64,000 nucleotides of DNA from Novipirellula galeiformis (GCF_007860095.1 NZ_SJPT01000011.1:96011-160010); one strand, 5' to 3'. Counted from the first letter of the stretch, positions 27,826 through 38,147 are shown. Notes: a model not told the origin generated them from the sequence alone. A program made the numbers and translations.

Positions 27826-30342
27826 ACCCAGCAAACCCCCAAACGTTCACACGCCGCTATTCCGACATCGCCTTCGCCCCGCTCGGCACGTTGGCGTCGC
27901 GCTATGCTTGGAGTGTTGATCGCAGCGACCAGCAGCGGAAGCATGGGGCCACTGATCGCGGGCAGTCCAAACTTTCCCTTCTTCACCGCCAGTCGCATTC
28001 ACAGCGTGAGTGAAACGTCAGCGGCGCAAACGTCAGCGGACTCGATGATCCAGCCGACCACGTTTGCCAGCGAATCGGAACCCAACAAGGCGAGTTCCCC
28101 GGCGCCGGGATCGGTGTTGGCAATCGCAGCCCCCGAGGGCTACGGCGTCTTCGACGAATCACGCCCGATCGTCTATTTGACCTTAGCCGAAGCGCGAGCG
28201 CGGGTGTTGGACTCGAACCCCGAGCTCGACAGTTTTTCGAATGCTCTCGCTGCGATCGCCGAGAACGTGACGATCGCCGATGCTGACTTTGATGGCCGGG
28301 TCGGCGTCGATATCCAAGGTGGCAAGCTCGATCGCCAACTCAGCAACTCGATCCAAACCTTTGGTTTGCCCACCAACGAATTGCAAACCGATTTTTTGCG
28401 AGCGGTCGACGGCAACATGCTGTCCTACACTCAACGCACCCGTAGCGGGGGCGAATTCCTGCTGGGCTACAACAACGACTATACCTACCTGACCCCCGCC
28501 GGTCCGGACGTGTTGGTGAACCCGGCATGGGACGCGGATCTTAACTTTCGCTTCAGCCAACAACTCGCTCAAGGGCGTCGGCGTGTCATCAACGAATCTC
28601 CGATTCAATTGGCCCGACTCGCCTACACGTCGCTAAGTGCGGACTTGCGAGCCCGCATCAATACCAATTTCCGCGACGTCGAAATTGCTTATTGGAACTA
28701 CGCAGGTTTGCATGCGGAAGCCGAAGCGGCACAAGCATCGACGGCGCGGTTCAAGAAACTCGTCGACGGCGAGAAAGCACGATTGGACCTTCGTGAAGCC
28801 ACCCTTGTTGATGTGGCCCAAGCCGATGAGCTTTATCAAAATGCTCGGCTGACCGCATTGGATTTGAAACGGACCGCCGATGTCGCTGCGATTGAATTGC
28901 AACGATTGATGGGGGATTATCGAGGCCGATCGATTCAGCTTGTCCCGGTCGATACACCGCAAGTGGATCCCACGCTCGATTTTAATGAAGGCATGATCCA
29001 ATCGGGATTCCGTCCTGAGTTGGAATCGCAACGCACGTTGATTCGCTCGGCGAAATTACGGATCTTGCAAGCACGTGATTTATTGCGTCCCGATATTCGC
29101 GCCAACTTTGGCTACGCCCAAACCGGGCTGGAATCGGATCTCGACGATGCTTGGGACACGATCGGCAACGGAAACTATCAAGATTGGTTTGTCGGTTTTG
29201 AATTCCGCCAATCCGTTGGTCAACGAGCGGCCTACGCCAAAGCACGCCAAGCTTGCCGCTTGCTCGCAGCGGAACAATCCCGACTCGAGGCGCTTCGCCG
29301 CGACGTCGTTGCCGAAGTCAACGCGGCTGCGATCAACATCGATCTTCGTCACGAAGCACTTGAAATCAGCTCCCAGCGAGTGATTGCAGCCACCGCACAA
29401 ATCGACGGTCGCTCCGAATTGTTTGCTCAGAAAAAAGCGGACATCGACTTGCTGCTTCGCAGTAACCAAACCTTGATTGACGCACAACGCACCGCGATCC
29501 AAGCGACCTACGGCTACCAACAAGCGTTGGCTCAATGGCGTTTCTCGACCGGAACGATTGATCGAGCGGCACTGGGAATGAACACCACGTTGGAATCGTC
29601 GATCGATTCATTCGAAATGACGCCTTCCTCGACGGACCAACCGGGGACGCCATCGACCGCCGACGAAGCGGCCACCGACGAAGCGGCCGCCAAGAAGAAG
29701 CAGGAATCGGCGAAGAAGCAGGAATCGGTTATCGAAGCCCCGCCGGCACCCAAGTCGAAGGCCAAGTCCAACGAGAGCAAAGCACAGCCGACTCCCGCAC
29801 CGGCACCCGCACCGGCACCGGCACCCAAGGCTGCAGAACCGGCCCCGGCGGCTCCGGCGCCAGCCCTGGACGCCCCAGCCGTAGACGATGCAGCCGTAGA
29901 CGATGCTGCCGCTTATCCTTGGAAGGGGTTCGAGCCCGTGGTTTCGACTCCCTACGCCCCCAGCTGGGTTGAGGACTCGGACTTGATGGGACCGATCGAA
30001 GCGTACCCCCAAGTGATCGTTGGAAACGCTCCTGGGGCAGCCAATGCCGTCGAGCTTCCGGTCACGCCGATGCAATCGACCTCGACGGAAATTCCGCCCA
30101 TTGCAGTCTCGGATCAAGAGCGAAGTTGGAGTGATGTCCACTCCGTTCCGCAGCCGAAATCGAATTCGCAAGCGGGCGTCGATGACAACGCCTCGAGTTT
30201 TCCCGAGGTGAAGATCGCGGACCTCCGCGAGGTTCACGGCAACGCTAAAAAACGCTCGCCGGCACCGCAGGGGAACGTCGAATCGCTGGCCGACGAGTTG
30301 TTGCCCGAGGTGCACGTGGCGCCGTTGCAGTTTCCACGCTAA
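27826..30342 (+). CDS. TolC-family outer membrane efflux protein with Pro/Ala-rich tail
   Basis: The TolC fold is indicated by two copies of long helical segments with membrane-strand stretches: VYLTLAEARARVLDSNPELDS, then FRDVEIAYWNYAGLHAEAEAAQ and DLREATLVDVAQADELYQNARL (copy 1), and FRPELESQRTLIRSAKLRILQARDL to QTLIDAQRTAIQATYGYQQAL (copy 2). The N-terminus has a basic stretch and a hydrophobic segment (AMLGVLIAATSSGSMGPLIAGS). After about residue 590 the tail is low-complexity, rich in Ala, Pro and Lys, then acidic; such a tail is not part of TolC. No RND pump or membrane-fusion protein is adjacent. I prefer the ATG at 27826; an in-frame ATG at 27811 adds five residues. Confidence 0.85.
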   Translation, partial: TQQTPKRSHAAIPTSPSPRSARWRRAMLGVLIAATSSGSMGPLIAGSPNFPFFTASRIHSVSETSAAQTSADSMIQPTTFASESEPNKASSPAPGSVLAIAAPEGYGVFDESRPIVYLTLAEARARVLDSNPELDSFSNALAAIAENVTIADADFDGRVGVDIQGGKLDRQLSNSIQTFGLPTNELQTDFLRAVDGNMLSYTQRTRSGGEFLLGYNNDYTYLTPAGPDVLVNPAWDADLNFRFSQQLAQGRRRVINESPIQLARLAYTSLSADLRARINTNFRDVEIAYWNYAGLHAEAEAAQASTARFKKLVDGEKARLDLREATLVDVAQADELYQNARLTALDLKRTADVAAIELQRLMGDYRGRSIQLVPVDTPQVDPTLDFNEGMIQSGFRPELESQRTLIRSAKLRILQARDLLRPDIRANFGYAQTGLESDLDDAWDTIGNGNYQDWFVGFEFRQSVGQRAAYAKARQACRLLAAEQSRLEALRRDVVAEVNAAAINIDLRHEALEISSQRVIAATAQIDGRSELFAQKKADIDLLLRSNQTLIDAQRTAIQATYGYQQALAQWRFSTGTIDRAALGMNTTLESSIDSFEMTPSSTDQPGTPSTADEAATDEAAAKKKQESAKKQESVIEAPPAPKSKAKSNESKAQPTPAPAPAPAPAPKAAEPAPAAPAPALDAPAVDDAAVDDAAAYPWKGFEPVVSTPYAPSWVEDSDLMGPIEAYPQVIVGNAPGAANAVELPVTPMQSTSTEIPPIAVSDQERSWSDVHSVPQPKSNSQAGVDDNASSFPEVKIADLREVHGNAKKRSPAPQGNVESLADELLPEVHVAPLQFPR

Positions 30343-30405
30343 GCACTGAGGCAGGAGTCTCTCTCGGCAAGACCAACCGCATGGCGTTAGCCGCGGATGA
30401 TGGGT
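30339..30405. repeat. family A palindrome, partial copy 5
   Basis: Bases ctaagcactgaggcaggagt match the left terminus of the family A element, and ggcgttagccgcgg matches an inner arm; the right end is missing. The stop codon of the TolC-like gene (TAA at 30340-30342) lies within the element's first bases. Confidence 0.6.
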
Positions 30406-30576
30406 CTGGCGACGGATTCTTATTGCCAAGTGCTTGTGACAACAGGTCGCGTTAGCGATGGAGGGATCGAGCTTGGTTCGGTCCCTCGCTGACGCTTCGA
30501 GTGGTGATTTCCTGGGAATCGGGGCTGGGGCCTGATGCCAAAGTGGATCGCCCCGAATCGAGCCTGTCTCAACGGT

Positions 30577-31665
30577 CTAAGTGGGCAGTGTCGGAACAGG
30601 ATCTCGAGGCGCTAGCGGAGGTACCCAAAGATCTTCGACTTGTTGTCCTCCCGCGTCATAGCGAATCAGTAAATAGACGCCGCCGACCAAGCCCCATGCC
30701 AACGCGAATGCAGTCGCGATGGGGATCAAGGTCAGGATTTGCTGCGTTAAGTTGTGGGTCATCGCGGGGGCCGAAGTCCAATCCAGGGCCACAAGGACGA
30801 TCTGTTGGGCGGTTGCGACCACGCCGCTGATGAGCGCCGTCGCGATCGTTAGCAGCACAACGGCGACGACGCCGTACATGACCAATTGGAGCGGTCGCCG
30901 GTACAGGTACTCATAGCCGCGACTCAAGGCATCCAACACATCAGGGTCTCGCTCGTTGGCGATCGCGGACCAGGCCAAGGGAATGGCCACGATGGCACCG
31001 AAGCCCAGGATGCCACAAGGAATCGCCATCACCGCGGCCACGAAGGCCAAGGGGAGCTGAGCGACCGGCGACTCCGGTACTAGGCTGGCGACCCAGCCGG
31101 CGGCCCAAATTGGGGTCGCGAGCATGGCGATGCAGGCGATTGGAACAACGCCCGCCGCCCACGCCGCCGGGGATCGCGATGCGGCCGACCGAGCGACCTC
31201 TTTCAGGTTCACCATCGAGCGTCCTGCGGTCAACAAACCGCCTTGGCGAACGAAGACAAGCGAGCCGCACGACCACACGATCATGGTCCACAGCAGGCTG
31301 CACAGGGGGCGCGTGAGTCCGCCGCGATCGCCTTGAATATTCGCTGTCAACGATGCGATAAAAAATCGCACCGTCTCGATCGACGACGCGGCCCTCGCTG
31401 GGGCCGGATCGACTGCGGAAAAAGGAGTCTCGAGGCTCCACCGAGCGGGGCCGTCGCGATCGAGAATCCAAAGATAGACGGGAGCCCACAAGGCAAGGGT
31501 GAACATCGCGATCAAGATCATCGAGGGCGATCCCGCGATGCGTAGCGTTCTTAGCAATCGCAGCCAGGGCAAGAGGTCGATCCATTCTCGCACACGTGCA
31601 AGCACTCCGGCTTCGAGCTCATGTCCTGCATGCTGATCATGCTGATTGGATTCTGGTTCAGGCAA
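30577..31665 (-). CDS. integral membrane protein of unknown function
   Basis: About 360 residues with roughly six hydrophobic segments: MILIAMFTLALWAPVYLWIL, SLLWTMIVWSCGSLVFV, VVPIACIAMLATPIWAAGWV, LPLAFVAAVMAIPCGILGFG, LVMYGVVAVVLLTIATALIS and IPIATAFALAWGLVGGVYLL. I do not recognise the family beyond a loose Yip1-like look. The listed start is a TTG at 31665; a GTG about 20 codons later is possible. It follows the Ycf48/CBM9-like gene by 43 bases on the same strand, so it belongs to the crcB operon. Confidence 0.65.
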   Translation of the reverse strand: MPEPESNQHDQHAGHELEAGVLARVREWIDLLPWLRLLRTLRIAGSPSMILIAMFTLALWAPVYLWILDRDGPARWSLETPFSAVDPAPARAASSIETVRFFIASLTANIQGDRGGLTRPLCSLLWTMIVWSCGSLVFVRQGGLLTAGRSMVNLKEVARSAASRSPAAWAAGVVPIACIAMLATPIWAAGWVASLVPESPVAQLPLAFVAAVMAIPCGILGFGAIVAIPLAWSAIANERDPDVLDALSRGYEYLYRRPLQLVMYGVVAVVLLTIATALISGVVATAQQIVLVALDWTSAPAMTHNLTQQILTLIPIATAFALAWGLVGGVYLLIRYDAGGQQVEDLWVPPLAPRDPVPTLPT

Positions 31666-31708
31666 GGGACTTATCGCGTAGGTGATTCAGGGTGCCAAAA
31701 GGCACAGG

Positions 31709-34396
31709 CTAACGAAATGTGGCCAGTTTCCATAGTCTTGGATTGGGAATAGGCGGCGCCGATGCGGTCGCTCCGGCGGCCACGATCCTGGCCGAGACGA
31801 ACCATTTTTGGCCGGCGTGCAGTGGTAGATCGGTCAAATCTCGTCTCAGCACGGCGAGCTCAAAGTCGATGCCCGCGTCGGTTTCGCCCACCGCCACATA
31901 CCATGTCGGCTGCCATCCCGCTTGTCCATCGATACTGTCGTGAGTTTTCCCGGATGGCGTGACTTGCAATTGATACGCGGTCATCAAATCTTGGTCGGTA
32001 TCGATCGAGATCTGCAATCGATCCGAATGGGTCAGGTCGTGGTCTCGATTCTTCTTCGCGTCCGCGGTCGAGGGGGCGTTCCGAAAGAGAGCTCCCCGGC
32101 ATTGCACAAACACGTAGACATATTCATCGTCATACGCGATCCGCATCGTGGGTTGCGGCTCGCGTCCAGACGCAGATTGTGACCAACACGCATCGTCGTC
32201 GCGTCCATCAAGCTTCGGACGCACGGTTGCGGGGATCGCGACGACCGGGGTATCGCTCGCAGGCAGATTGCCCTGATGGACGCGGCCGTCGTCCGATGGC
32301 TCGCTTGCCGAAACCAACGCGGTCCAAGGGTTGGGCGATCCGCTGGCCAGCAGTCGTCTGAAATTTCCCGAGGCTTGGCCCGTTACTTCTAAAAGTTCAT
32401 TGTCACCACGTTGCCGTGCTGCCTCGTTCGCGATCAAGACCAATGGATGGAATTCCCATGCCAAATCGACTTCGCCATGTTTTTGCTGATCCCGTTTGCT
32501 TCCCACTTGAACCGTGGTCGGCTCGGCAACACGCAGCGGCGATATCGCCGCGACTTGAGCCACTCCACTACTTTCGACTTGGAACGGGGAAACCGCAGCT
32601 TGCTGGACCGCGGCGGACGTTTGGCTCGAGGCGACCGCTAAGGAGCGTGCCGCCGCCGCGTTGAGCGTCTTCCATTCCTGGCTGTTCTGGATCGCCGTCA
32701 AACGCAGCGCGGACCACTTACCAAACGTGCGATCGGAGAATCGATCGGCCGACTCGGACAAGGCGACCTGTAGGAACGGGATCGCATTAGGAAACACATC
32801 TGCGTCATACGCGGCGAGCTTGCATTGCAGGGACCAGGCCAAACGTGGCTGATCGCTGACGGCGGTTTGGTTCAGCAGCGACTTTAAGGAACGCCCGAAA
32901 AACTCGGCGGTTGAACTCGTTTGGATCATTTGTTCGACCCGTTTTGATTCGCTCAATCTCGCTTGGACGACTTGTAATTGACGGCGATTTGCCTTCGCAA
33001 AGGTCGCCGATAATCGTTGCCCTTGAGCGAGCGAAAGCCCGCTGGTGATCGACTCGCCACGCGGTGCATTCCCCGAGGCATCATACAGAACGCGAAGCGA
33101 AATGGTTTGCTTGGCCGTCTGTGCGGGCGACACGATTTGCAGTGCGTCGTCCCAAATATCTCCCGTCAATGCTCCCGCAAAGGGCATCATGGCGTTGCGG
33201 TGGAGCATCCTGTCGCCGCCCGCTTCGAAGCCGTATCGCATGACTCGAGCAATGCCTGACGAAATTGCGGTTTGCGAAAATGCGGAAGCCGTTGCGGCAG
33301 CCAACGTGTCGTCGATAATGACGACGGTGGGTCGATGAATCGCGATCCAATTCCGGGCTTCGGTTTGGATCGCTGCGGATCGATCAATCGTATCGACCGA
33401 CGATGCCGCTAATGATGCTGCCGCTTGACGAACTTGGTAGAGTTGACGCTCGGCTTCTTCGCTACTGACGCCGACGGTCTCGGGATGTTGCAACAGAATT
33501 GCGACACGTTGATGCGACTCGAGTGTTTCCGAACCGACCAACGGCCATGGAATCGACGCAGGATCGTTGGCAACGACAAGAATCGAGGCATGGTGCTTCC
33601 CACCGCGAATGGCGGTCCAGCGACCGCTTTCACGATCGCCGTGGAGAATCACGCCGTGATCGCCGACGGCAAATAACCGTCCCGACTTGAGCTCAAACAC
33701 GTCGCGAATCACGGTGGCGGTTTGAGTTGCTTCGACCCATGCCAACCGAATCGAGGATTGGGTTTCAGGCTTAATCGGAGGAACGCCATCCAATTCGCCA
33801 CTGCCGCTCCAACTGCGTCCGCCATCATGACTTTCGAACTCGCGAGACTCGGCGATCGCCGACCAATCGCCGGTGGCAATCAACGCCCCGTCCTGTGCTC
33901 GCACCGCGAGGGTGCCCAGCCGGGGTAATTCGTTATCGGTGCCGCGACGCCAACTGATCCCCGCGTCGTCCGACCACAGCGTGACACCGCGGCTGAGGGC
34001 GGTGATGCGATCGTATTGGCCGCCAATGGCAACCGCATTGCGGTCGTCAATCCAAATCACATCGGCCAACGGACAGGCAACGGGACTCGGTTGGACTTCC
34101 CACGATTGCCCTGCATCGCCGGATCGCAAAATCGTTCCGTGGTTACCGACCGCCAGGGCGAGGTTGCCGTCGCGGTTGAACGCGATCGCGCGCAGTGCCG
34201 CGTCTTCGCGAAGCGCCTCGGTTTGAGTGTACGGAGCCGTCGGCTCGAGCGAGGATTGAGCAAGGGACACCCCTGGGACCAGGGCAAGGATGTACACTAC
34301 AGCAAACCGAACGAGGGCGGCGCCGGATAAAAATGCAAACATCGGCTGCCCAGCGGGCCGCACCGGTGAAAATAGTCTTTGTAGCAGCAATTTCAT
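31709..34396 (-). CDS. secreted Ycf48/BNR-like protein with C-terminal CBM9-like domain
   Basis: The start is the ATG at 34396, which overlaps the crcB stop as ATGA; the frame is open to 34489 but that part reads through crcB. The 895-residue product has a signal-like hydrophobic segment (VRFAVVYILALVPGVSLAQS). It continues with BNR/Ycf48-type propeller blades (about 40-260; GNHGTILRSGDAGQSWEVQ, WSDDAGISWRRGT, SHDGGRSWSG), a long central region, and a C-terminal CBM9/DOMON-like domain (about 720-890; KLDGRDDDACWSQ, IAYDDEYVYVFVQC). Export and ligand binding are likely; there is no obvious catalytic motif. Confidence 0.75.
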   Translation of the reverse strand: MKLLLQRLFSPVRPAGQPMFAFLSGAALVRFAVVYILALVPGVSLAQSSLEPTAPYTQTEALREDAALRAIAFNRDGNLALAVGNHGTILRSGDAGQSWEVQPSPVACPLADVIWIDDRNAVAIGGQYDRITALSRGVTLWSDDAGISWRRGTDNELPRLGTLAVRAQDGALIATGDWSAIAESREFESHDGGRSWSGSGELDGVPPIKPETQSSIRLAWVEATQTATVIRDVFELKSGRLFAVGDHGVILHGDRESGRWTAIRGGKHHASILVVANDPASIPWPLVGSETLESHQRVAILLQHPETVGVSSEEAERQLYQVRQAAASLAASSVDTIDRSAAIQTEARNWIAIHRPTVVIIDDTLAAATASAFSQTAISSGIARVMRYGFEAGGDRMLHRNAMMPFAGALTGDIWDDALQIVSPAQTAKQTISLRVLYDASGNAPRGESITSGLSLAQGQRLSATFAKANRRQLQVVQARLSESKRVEQMIQTSSTAEFFGRSLKSLLNQTAVSDQPRLAWSLQCKLAAYDADVFPNAIPFLQVALSESADRFSDRTFGKWSALRLTAIQNSQEWKTLNAAAARSLAVASSQTSAAVQQAAVSPFQVESSGVAQVAAISPLRVAEPTTVQVGSKRDQQKHGEVDLAWEFHPLVLIANEAARQRGDNELLEVTGQASGNFRRLLASGSPNPWTALVSASEPSDDGRVHQGNLPASDTPVVAIPATVRPKLDGRDDDACWSQSASGREPQPTMRIAYDDEYVYVFVQCRGALFRNAPSTADAKKNRDHDLTHSDRLQISIDTDQDLMTAYQLQVTPSGKTHDSIDGQAGWQPTWYVAVGETDAGIDFELAVLRRDLTDLPLHAGQKWFVSARIVAAGATASAPPIPNPRLWKLATFR

Positions 34397-34782
34397 GCAA
34401 GCCATCCTTTTACGAGGGTCGCCGCCAACCACAGGGCTCCCCAGCCGAGAAACAAATTTGCGGCAACATAAAAAACAGCAACCGGCCATCGCTGCTCTCC
34501 CGCCAACAGCATCGACTCGGCGGCAAAGGTCGAAAAGGTGGTTAACGCCCCCAAAAAACCGACTCTCAACCCCAACACGATTCGGGGGGAAAAGGTCTCG
34601 CTAAGGAGGCTGTATTCCGCTAGGGCACCTATTGCGGCACAACCAACCACATTAGCGGTCGTGGTTCCCAGCATCGAACTCCCACCCGGAATGGACATCA
34701 TCCCGAGGGTTATCCCGTAACGGGCGATGGAACCTACCGCTCCCCCTGCCGCTACCACCGCTAAGTTGAGCCAACTACTCAT
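34393..34782 (-). CDS. crcB: fluoride channel CrcB/Fluc
   Basis: The protein has the Fluc layout in about 129 residues with four membrane helices: GGAVGSIARYG at the N-terminus, GTTTANVVGC (the conserved Asn) and FLGALTTFSTFAAE (the central Na+-binding and phenylalanine-box region). These are hallmark positions of CrcB proteins, which dimerise in the inner membrane and export fluoride. I prefer the ATG at 34782 (MSSWLNL); the frame is open to 34821. No fluoride riboswitch can be seen upstream. The stop overlaps the next start (ATGA), so the two genes are translated together. Confidence 0.9.
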   Translation of the reverse strand: MSSWLNLAVVAAGGAVGSIARYGITLGMMSIPGGSSMLGTTTANVVGCAAIGALAEYSLLSETFSPRIVLGLRVGFLGALTTFSTFAAESMLLAGEQRWPVAVFYVAANLFLGWGALWLAATLVKGWLA

Positions 34783-35155
34783 CAACACCAATCGATTTAA
34801 CCATTGCCTAAGTCGGGGCACGAACCTAATTTAGATGGGTAGGTTCGGAGTTTCGGTCGTCCACGTAAACGCCAGTTTTTCCAGGCCCCCTCGCGTAGCT
34901 GTTTGACCGCCCTGTTGTGGGTGGTGGTTTTGAAGGGGGTTCATCCCATGACGGGGCGTTTAAGCCATGCTTTCGGTTTAACGGATCGAAGGAGTGGCCG
35001 TCGCGAACCTGCGGCAGGCATTTTGCCTCTAGCCGACGAGTGACATTAGCCGATACGGACGTGACCCCCTCTTATGCAGGGGAGATTGCTGTGCCTGCAA
35101 ATCTACCACTGAATTGAATCAACGTTTCCTTTCCTTTCTTGTGTTGACGTAACCG
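34783..35155. other. divergent region between crcB and ilvB
   Basis: About 370 bases between divergent genes contain no open frame with coding character. A small hairpin cccctcttatgcagggg lies near 35071-35088, close to ilvB. No leader peptide with branched-chain codons could be identified, so there is no sign of classic attenuation. Confidence 0.4.
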
Positions 35156-36931
35156 ATGAGTACTGCAAAAGCCGCCGCCACTGAACCCAAAGTCATGACC
35201 GGAGCCGATATCCTGGTCAAATCGCTAGTGGATCATGGCGTCGATGTGCTGTTCGCCTACCCGGGCGGCTGTAGCATGCCGCTTCATCAAGCGTTGACCC
35301 GTTTCGGCGATTCGATCCGCACCATTCTGCCGCGCCATGAGCAAGGGGGTGCATTCGCCGCCCAAGGCTACTCGCGCAGCACCGGCAAGGTCGGCGTGGT
35401 CATGGCAACCAGCGGCCCGGGGGCGACCAACCTCGTGACCGCCATCGCCGATGCAAAGCTTGATAGCATTCCCATGATTTGCATCACAGGGCAGGTGCCG
35501 ACCGTGGCGATTGGATCGGATGCGTTCCAAGAAACGCCGATGGTCGAGATTTGTCGTGGGATTACCAAGCATCACTACTTGGTCACCGATCTGGCCGATC
35601 TGCCGCGAATCATGAAGGAAGCCTTTTATATCGCGACCAGCGGTCGACCGGGGCCGGTGTTGGTCGACATGCCCAAGGATATCCAGCTCAGCACGCAAGA
35701 GATCGACATGGATCCTCCGATGGATCTACCCGGCTACGACCCCAGCCCCGCAGCGGTTCCGAGCGAAACGATTCGCCAAATCGCCGCCGCGATCAAGCTG
35801 GCCCGTCGTCCGATGATTTACGCGGGCGGGGGCGTCGTCATCGGCAGCGCCAGCGAGGAGCTTCGCGAATTCGTTAAGAAAACCGGCATTCCCGTGACCA
35901 CCACCGTGATGGGCATTGGCACGATCCCTCCGGAGCAAGAGCACTCGATGTCGTGGCTCGGCATGCACGGTGCCGCGTACGCCAACTATGCCGTTCGCGA
36001 TTGTGATTTGTTGATCGCACTAGGCGTTCGTTTTGACGATCGCGTGACCGGCAAAGTGGAAGCGTTCGCCAAGGATGCCAAGATCATCCACGTCGATATC
36101 GACGGTTCGGAATTGAACAAGAACAAGCAAGCTCACATCCCCGTGCGTGGCGATGTGAAGCAAGTGTTGACGGAATTGAACAAAGTCGTTCAGAAGCCTG
36201 AGATCGCCGAATGGCAACAACACTGTGATGATTTGAAGGCCAAGTACCCGTTCAAGTACGACGAAAACTTCGACGGCATCCTTCAGCAACATGCGATCAA
36301 GACGCTCAGCGATATCACCGCTGAGATGGATACCTACATCACCGTCGGTGTAGGACAGCATCAAATGTGGGCTGCTCAGTTCTACCAATTCCGTCGTCCC
36401 CGCACGTGGCACAGCAGCAGCGGACTCGGCACGATGGGCTTTGGGTTGCCCGCCGCGATGGGCGTCCAAGCGGCTCACCCGAACTCGTTGGTCGTTGACA
36501 TCGATGGTGACGGCAGCTTCCAGATGAATATCCAAGAGCTGGCGACGTGCTTCTGCGAAGAATTGCCCGTCAAGGTATTGCTGCTCAACAACCAACACCT
36601 TGGCATGGTGGTTCAGTGGGAGGACCGATTTATGGATCGCAATCGGGCTCATACCTACCTTGGCCCAATTCACCACAATGAAGCCGCGGGCAATAGCAGC
36701 GCCGATCGATTTAGCTACGCCGAAGAACGCTATCCGGACTTTGTCAAAATCGCGCAAGGCTACGGATGTGGTGCCGCGACGATTCGCAAGAAAGCGGATC
36801 TCGAAGGCGCTCTTCGCGAGATGATCGAACACAAGGGACCGTACTTGCTAGACGTACAAGTGCCTTACCAAGAGCACGTTTTGCCGATGATTCCCGGCGG
36901 TCAAACCGTCGACGACATGATCCTCGAGTAA
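35156..36931 (+). CDS. ilvB: acetolactate synthase, large subunit
   Basis: The 591-residue protein shows all AHAS hallmarks: [16 protein letters not shown], the TPP glutamate in [34 protein letters not shown], the FAD-binding central domain, and the TPP-binding motif [18 protein letters not shown] ending in [11 protein letters not shown]. It condenses two pyruvates, or pyruvate and 2-oxobutyrate, in branched-chain amino acid synthesis. The regulatory subunit IlvN and later genes of the pathway are not adjacent. A strong terminator follows at once, so the gene is monocistronic. The ATG at 35156 fits family N-termini; a ten-residue lead ([10 protein letters not shown]) precedes the conserved start. 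Confidence 0.95.
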   Translation: MSTAKAAATEPKVMTGADILVKSLVDHGVDVLFAYPGGCSMPLHQALTRFGDSIRTILPRHEQGGAFAAQGYSRSTGKVGVVMATSGPGATNLVTAIADAKLDSIPMICITGQVPTVAIGSDAFQETPMVEICRGITKHHYLVTDLADLPRIMKEAFYIATSGRPGPVLVDMPKDIQLSTQEIDMDPPMDLPGYDPSPAAVPSETIRQIAAAIKLARRPMIYAGGGVVIGSASEELREFVKKTGIPVTTTVMGIGTIPPEQEHSMSWLGMHGAAYANYAVRDCDLLIALGVRFDDRVTGKVEAFAKDAKIIHVDIDGSELNKNKQAHIPVRGDVKQVLTELNKVVQKPEIAEWQQHCDDLKAKYPFKYDENFDGILQQHAIKTLSDITAEMDTYITVGVGQHQMWAAQFYQFRRPRTWHSSSGLGTMGFGLPAAMGVQAAHPNSLVVDIDGDGSFQMNIQELATCFCEELPVKVLLLNNQHLGMVVQWEDRFMDRNRAHTYLGPIHHNEAAGNSSADRFSYAEERYPDFVKIAQGYGCGAATIRKKADLEGALREMIEHKGPYLLDVQVPYQEHVLPMIPGGQTVDDMILE

Positions 36932-36960
36932 GCCGTAAAGCGTCCTCGGACATACCGATG

Positions 36961-36996
36961 AATCGCCGGCCGTTGAGAACGGTCGGCGATTTTTTT
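36961..36996 (+). terminator. rho-independent terminator of ilvB
   Basis: A perfect stem of 14 pairs (aatcgccggccgtt with aacggtcggcgatt, one G-T mismatch) and a three-base gag loop is followed by a run of T. It ends 30 bases after the ilvB stop codon and is directly followed by a family C repeat. Confidence 0.92.
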
Positions 36997-37068
36997 GTAG
37001 CTGCGTTCGCAAGAACGCGGTCGACCGTGAACGCGCCGGTCGCTACATCAAAATCGATCATGCGTTTC
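36996..37068. repeat. dispersed repeat family C, copy 2
   Basis: The sequence gtagctgcgttcgcaagaac through gtcgctacatcaaaatcgat matches copies 1 and 3. It starts right at the T-run of the ilvB terminator. Confidence 0.75.
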
Positions 37069-37118
37069 AGCCGTTGGAGCCTTCGCGACGTGACATCACG
37101 AAGCTTGAGCGTTTTGAC

Positions 37119-38147
37119 CTAAACCGTCATCCAAGCAGCCTTGTAGCGCAATCCGAGATTCAGAATTCTCTGCAGCAACATCTCGTAGCTGATCTCGATG
37201 GTTTCGGCCGATTCGGCGAAATCTTCGCCGTATTCGATATTCGGGTTCGCATTCGCTTCGATCACGTAGATCTCACCTGCCGCGGTCATCCGCAGATCCA
37301 TTCGCGCGTAACCGCTCATATTCAGCGCTCGATAAACGCGTTTACACAACTTGGATAGCTTCAGCTTGGTGGCGTCATCCAAGTCCTTGGCTTCCTCGGT
37401 GGTGATGCCATGTTTCTTTTGGTAATTCTGGTTCCACTTGACTTGCTGTGTCGCGATTTTGGCCACTTCATTGGGCATCGTGCCGAAGATCATTTCCCAC
37501 GCGGGAAAGGTTTGCAAACGGTTGTTACCGATCACGCCCACGTACAACTCGCGTCCCTCGATGTATTGTTCGGCAATCGCATCATCGCCGGTCTTCTCGT
37601 GAATGAATTTGACTCGTTCGACCAACGCTTCGTCGCTATGCACGATCGATGCTTGCGCAATTCCAAACGAAGCGTCCTCAATCACCGATTTGACGAACAA
37701 GGGAAATTGCAATTTCTTGGGGCGACGGATTTTGCGTCCGACGGGAAATACCGCGAAGCGTGGTGTCGGAATGCGATGATAGGTCAGCACCTTTTTGGAA
37801 AGTGCCTTGTCTTTGCTCAGCAGCAAGCCGCGTGGATTGCATCCGGTATAAGGTTGCTGCATCAATTCCAAATAGCTGATCACGGCAAAGTCATAGGTGA
37901 CCACGCCGTGAAATTCCTCGAGCATCATAAAGGTGATGTCGGGCTTGAACTCCTTGAGCGCTTTGCGGATCGGCGCCAAATCGTCGTACACGCCCAAGGG
38001 CAGGACCTCGTGACCGATGTGGCGCAGCGTATCGCAAACATCGAATTCGGCCTTCCATCCGTCCAACTCTTTGTCGCTGATCCCTTGGAGCGTCAAGGGC
38101 GGAACATGTCCGTCGCGGACCAGCACTAGAATACGCAGCTGGCTCAT
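37119..38147 (-). CDS. ATP-grasp ligase, D-Ala-D-Ala ligase-like
   Basis: About 342 residues from the ATG at 38147 (MSQLRILVLVRDGHVPP). The D-Ala-D-Ala ligase-like fold is shown by TFMMLEEFHGVVTYDFAVIS and QQPYTGCNPRGLLLSKDKAL in the N-terminal domains. The ATP-grasp region includes FPLFVKSVIEDASFGIAQASIV, IAEQYIEGRELYVGVIGN and the metal-binding VIEANANPNIEY. Such enzymes ligate carboxylates to amines. It is longer and more divergent in its central region (DLDDATKLKLSKLCKR) than cell-wall Ddl, so I do not call it a wall enzyme. It follows the zinc-binding metallopeptidase gene by 66 bases on the same strand, so the two likely form one operon. Confidence 0.85.
   Translation of the reverse strand: MSQLRILVLVRDGHVPPLTLQGISDKELDGWKAEFDVCDTLRHIGHEVLPLGVYDDLAPIRKALKEFKPDITFMMLEEFHGVVTYDFAVISYLELMQQPYTGCNPRGLLLSKDKALSKKVLTYHRIPTPRFAVFPVGRKIRRPKKLQFPLFVKSVIEDASFGIAQASIVHSDEALVERVKFIHEKTGDDAIAEQYIEGRELYVGVIGNNRLQTFPAWEMIFGTMPNEVAKIATQQVKWNQNYQKKHGITTEEAKDLDDATKLKLSKLCKRVYRALNMSGYARMDLRMTAAGEIYVIEANANPNIEYGEDFAESAETIEISYEMLLQRILNLGLRYKAAWMTV

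Noticed and set aside
34783..35155. Fluoride riboswitch upstream of crcB, or leader attenuator of ilvB
   Set aside because: I could not find the conserved riboswitch core or a leader peptide rich in Leu, Val or Ile codons on the relevant strands. A covariance-model search would settle it.
37119..38147. Calling the ATP-grasp enzyme a cell-wall D-Ala-D-Ala ligase
   Set aside because: Its context is a metallopeptidase, not mur genes, and the central region differs from Ddl; only the family level is supported.
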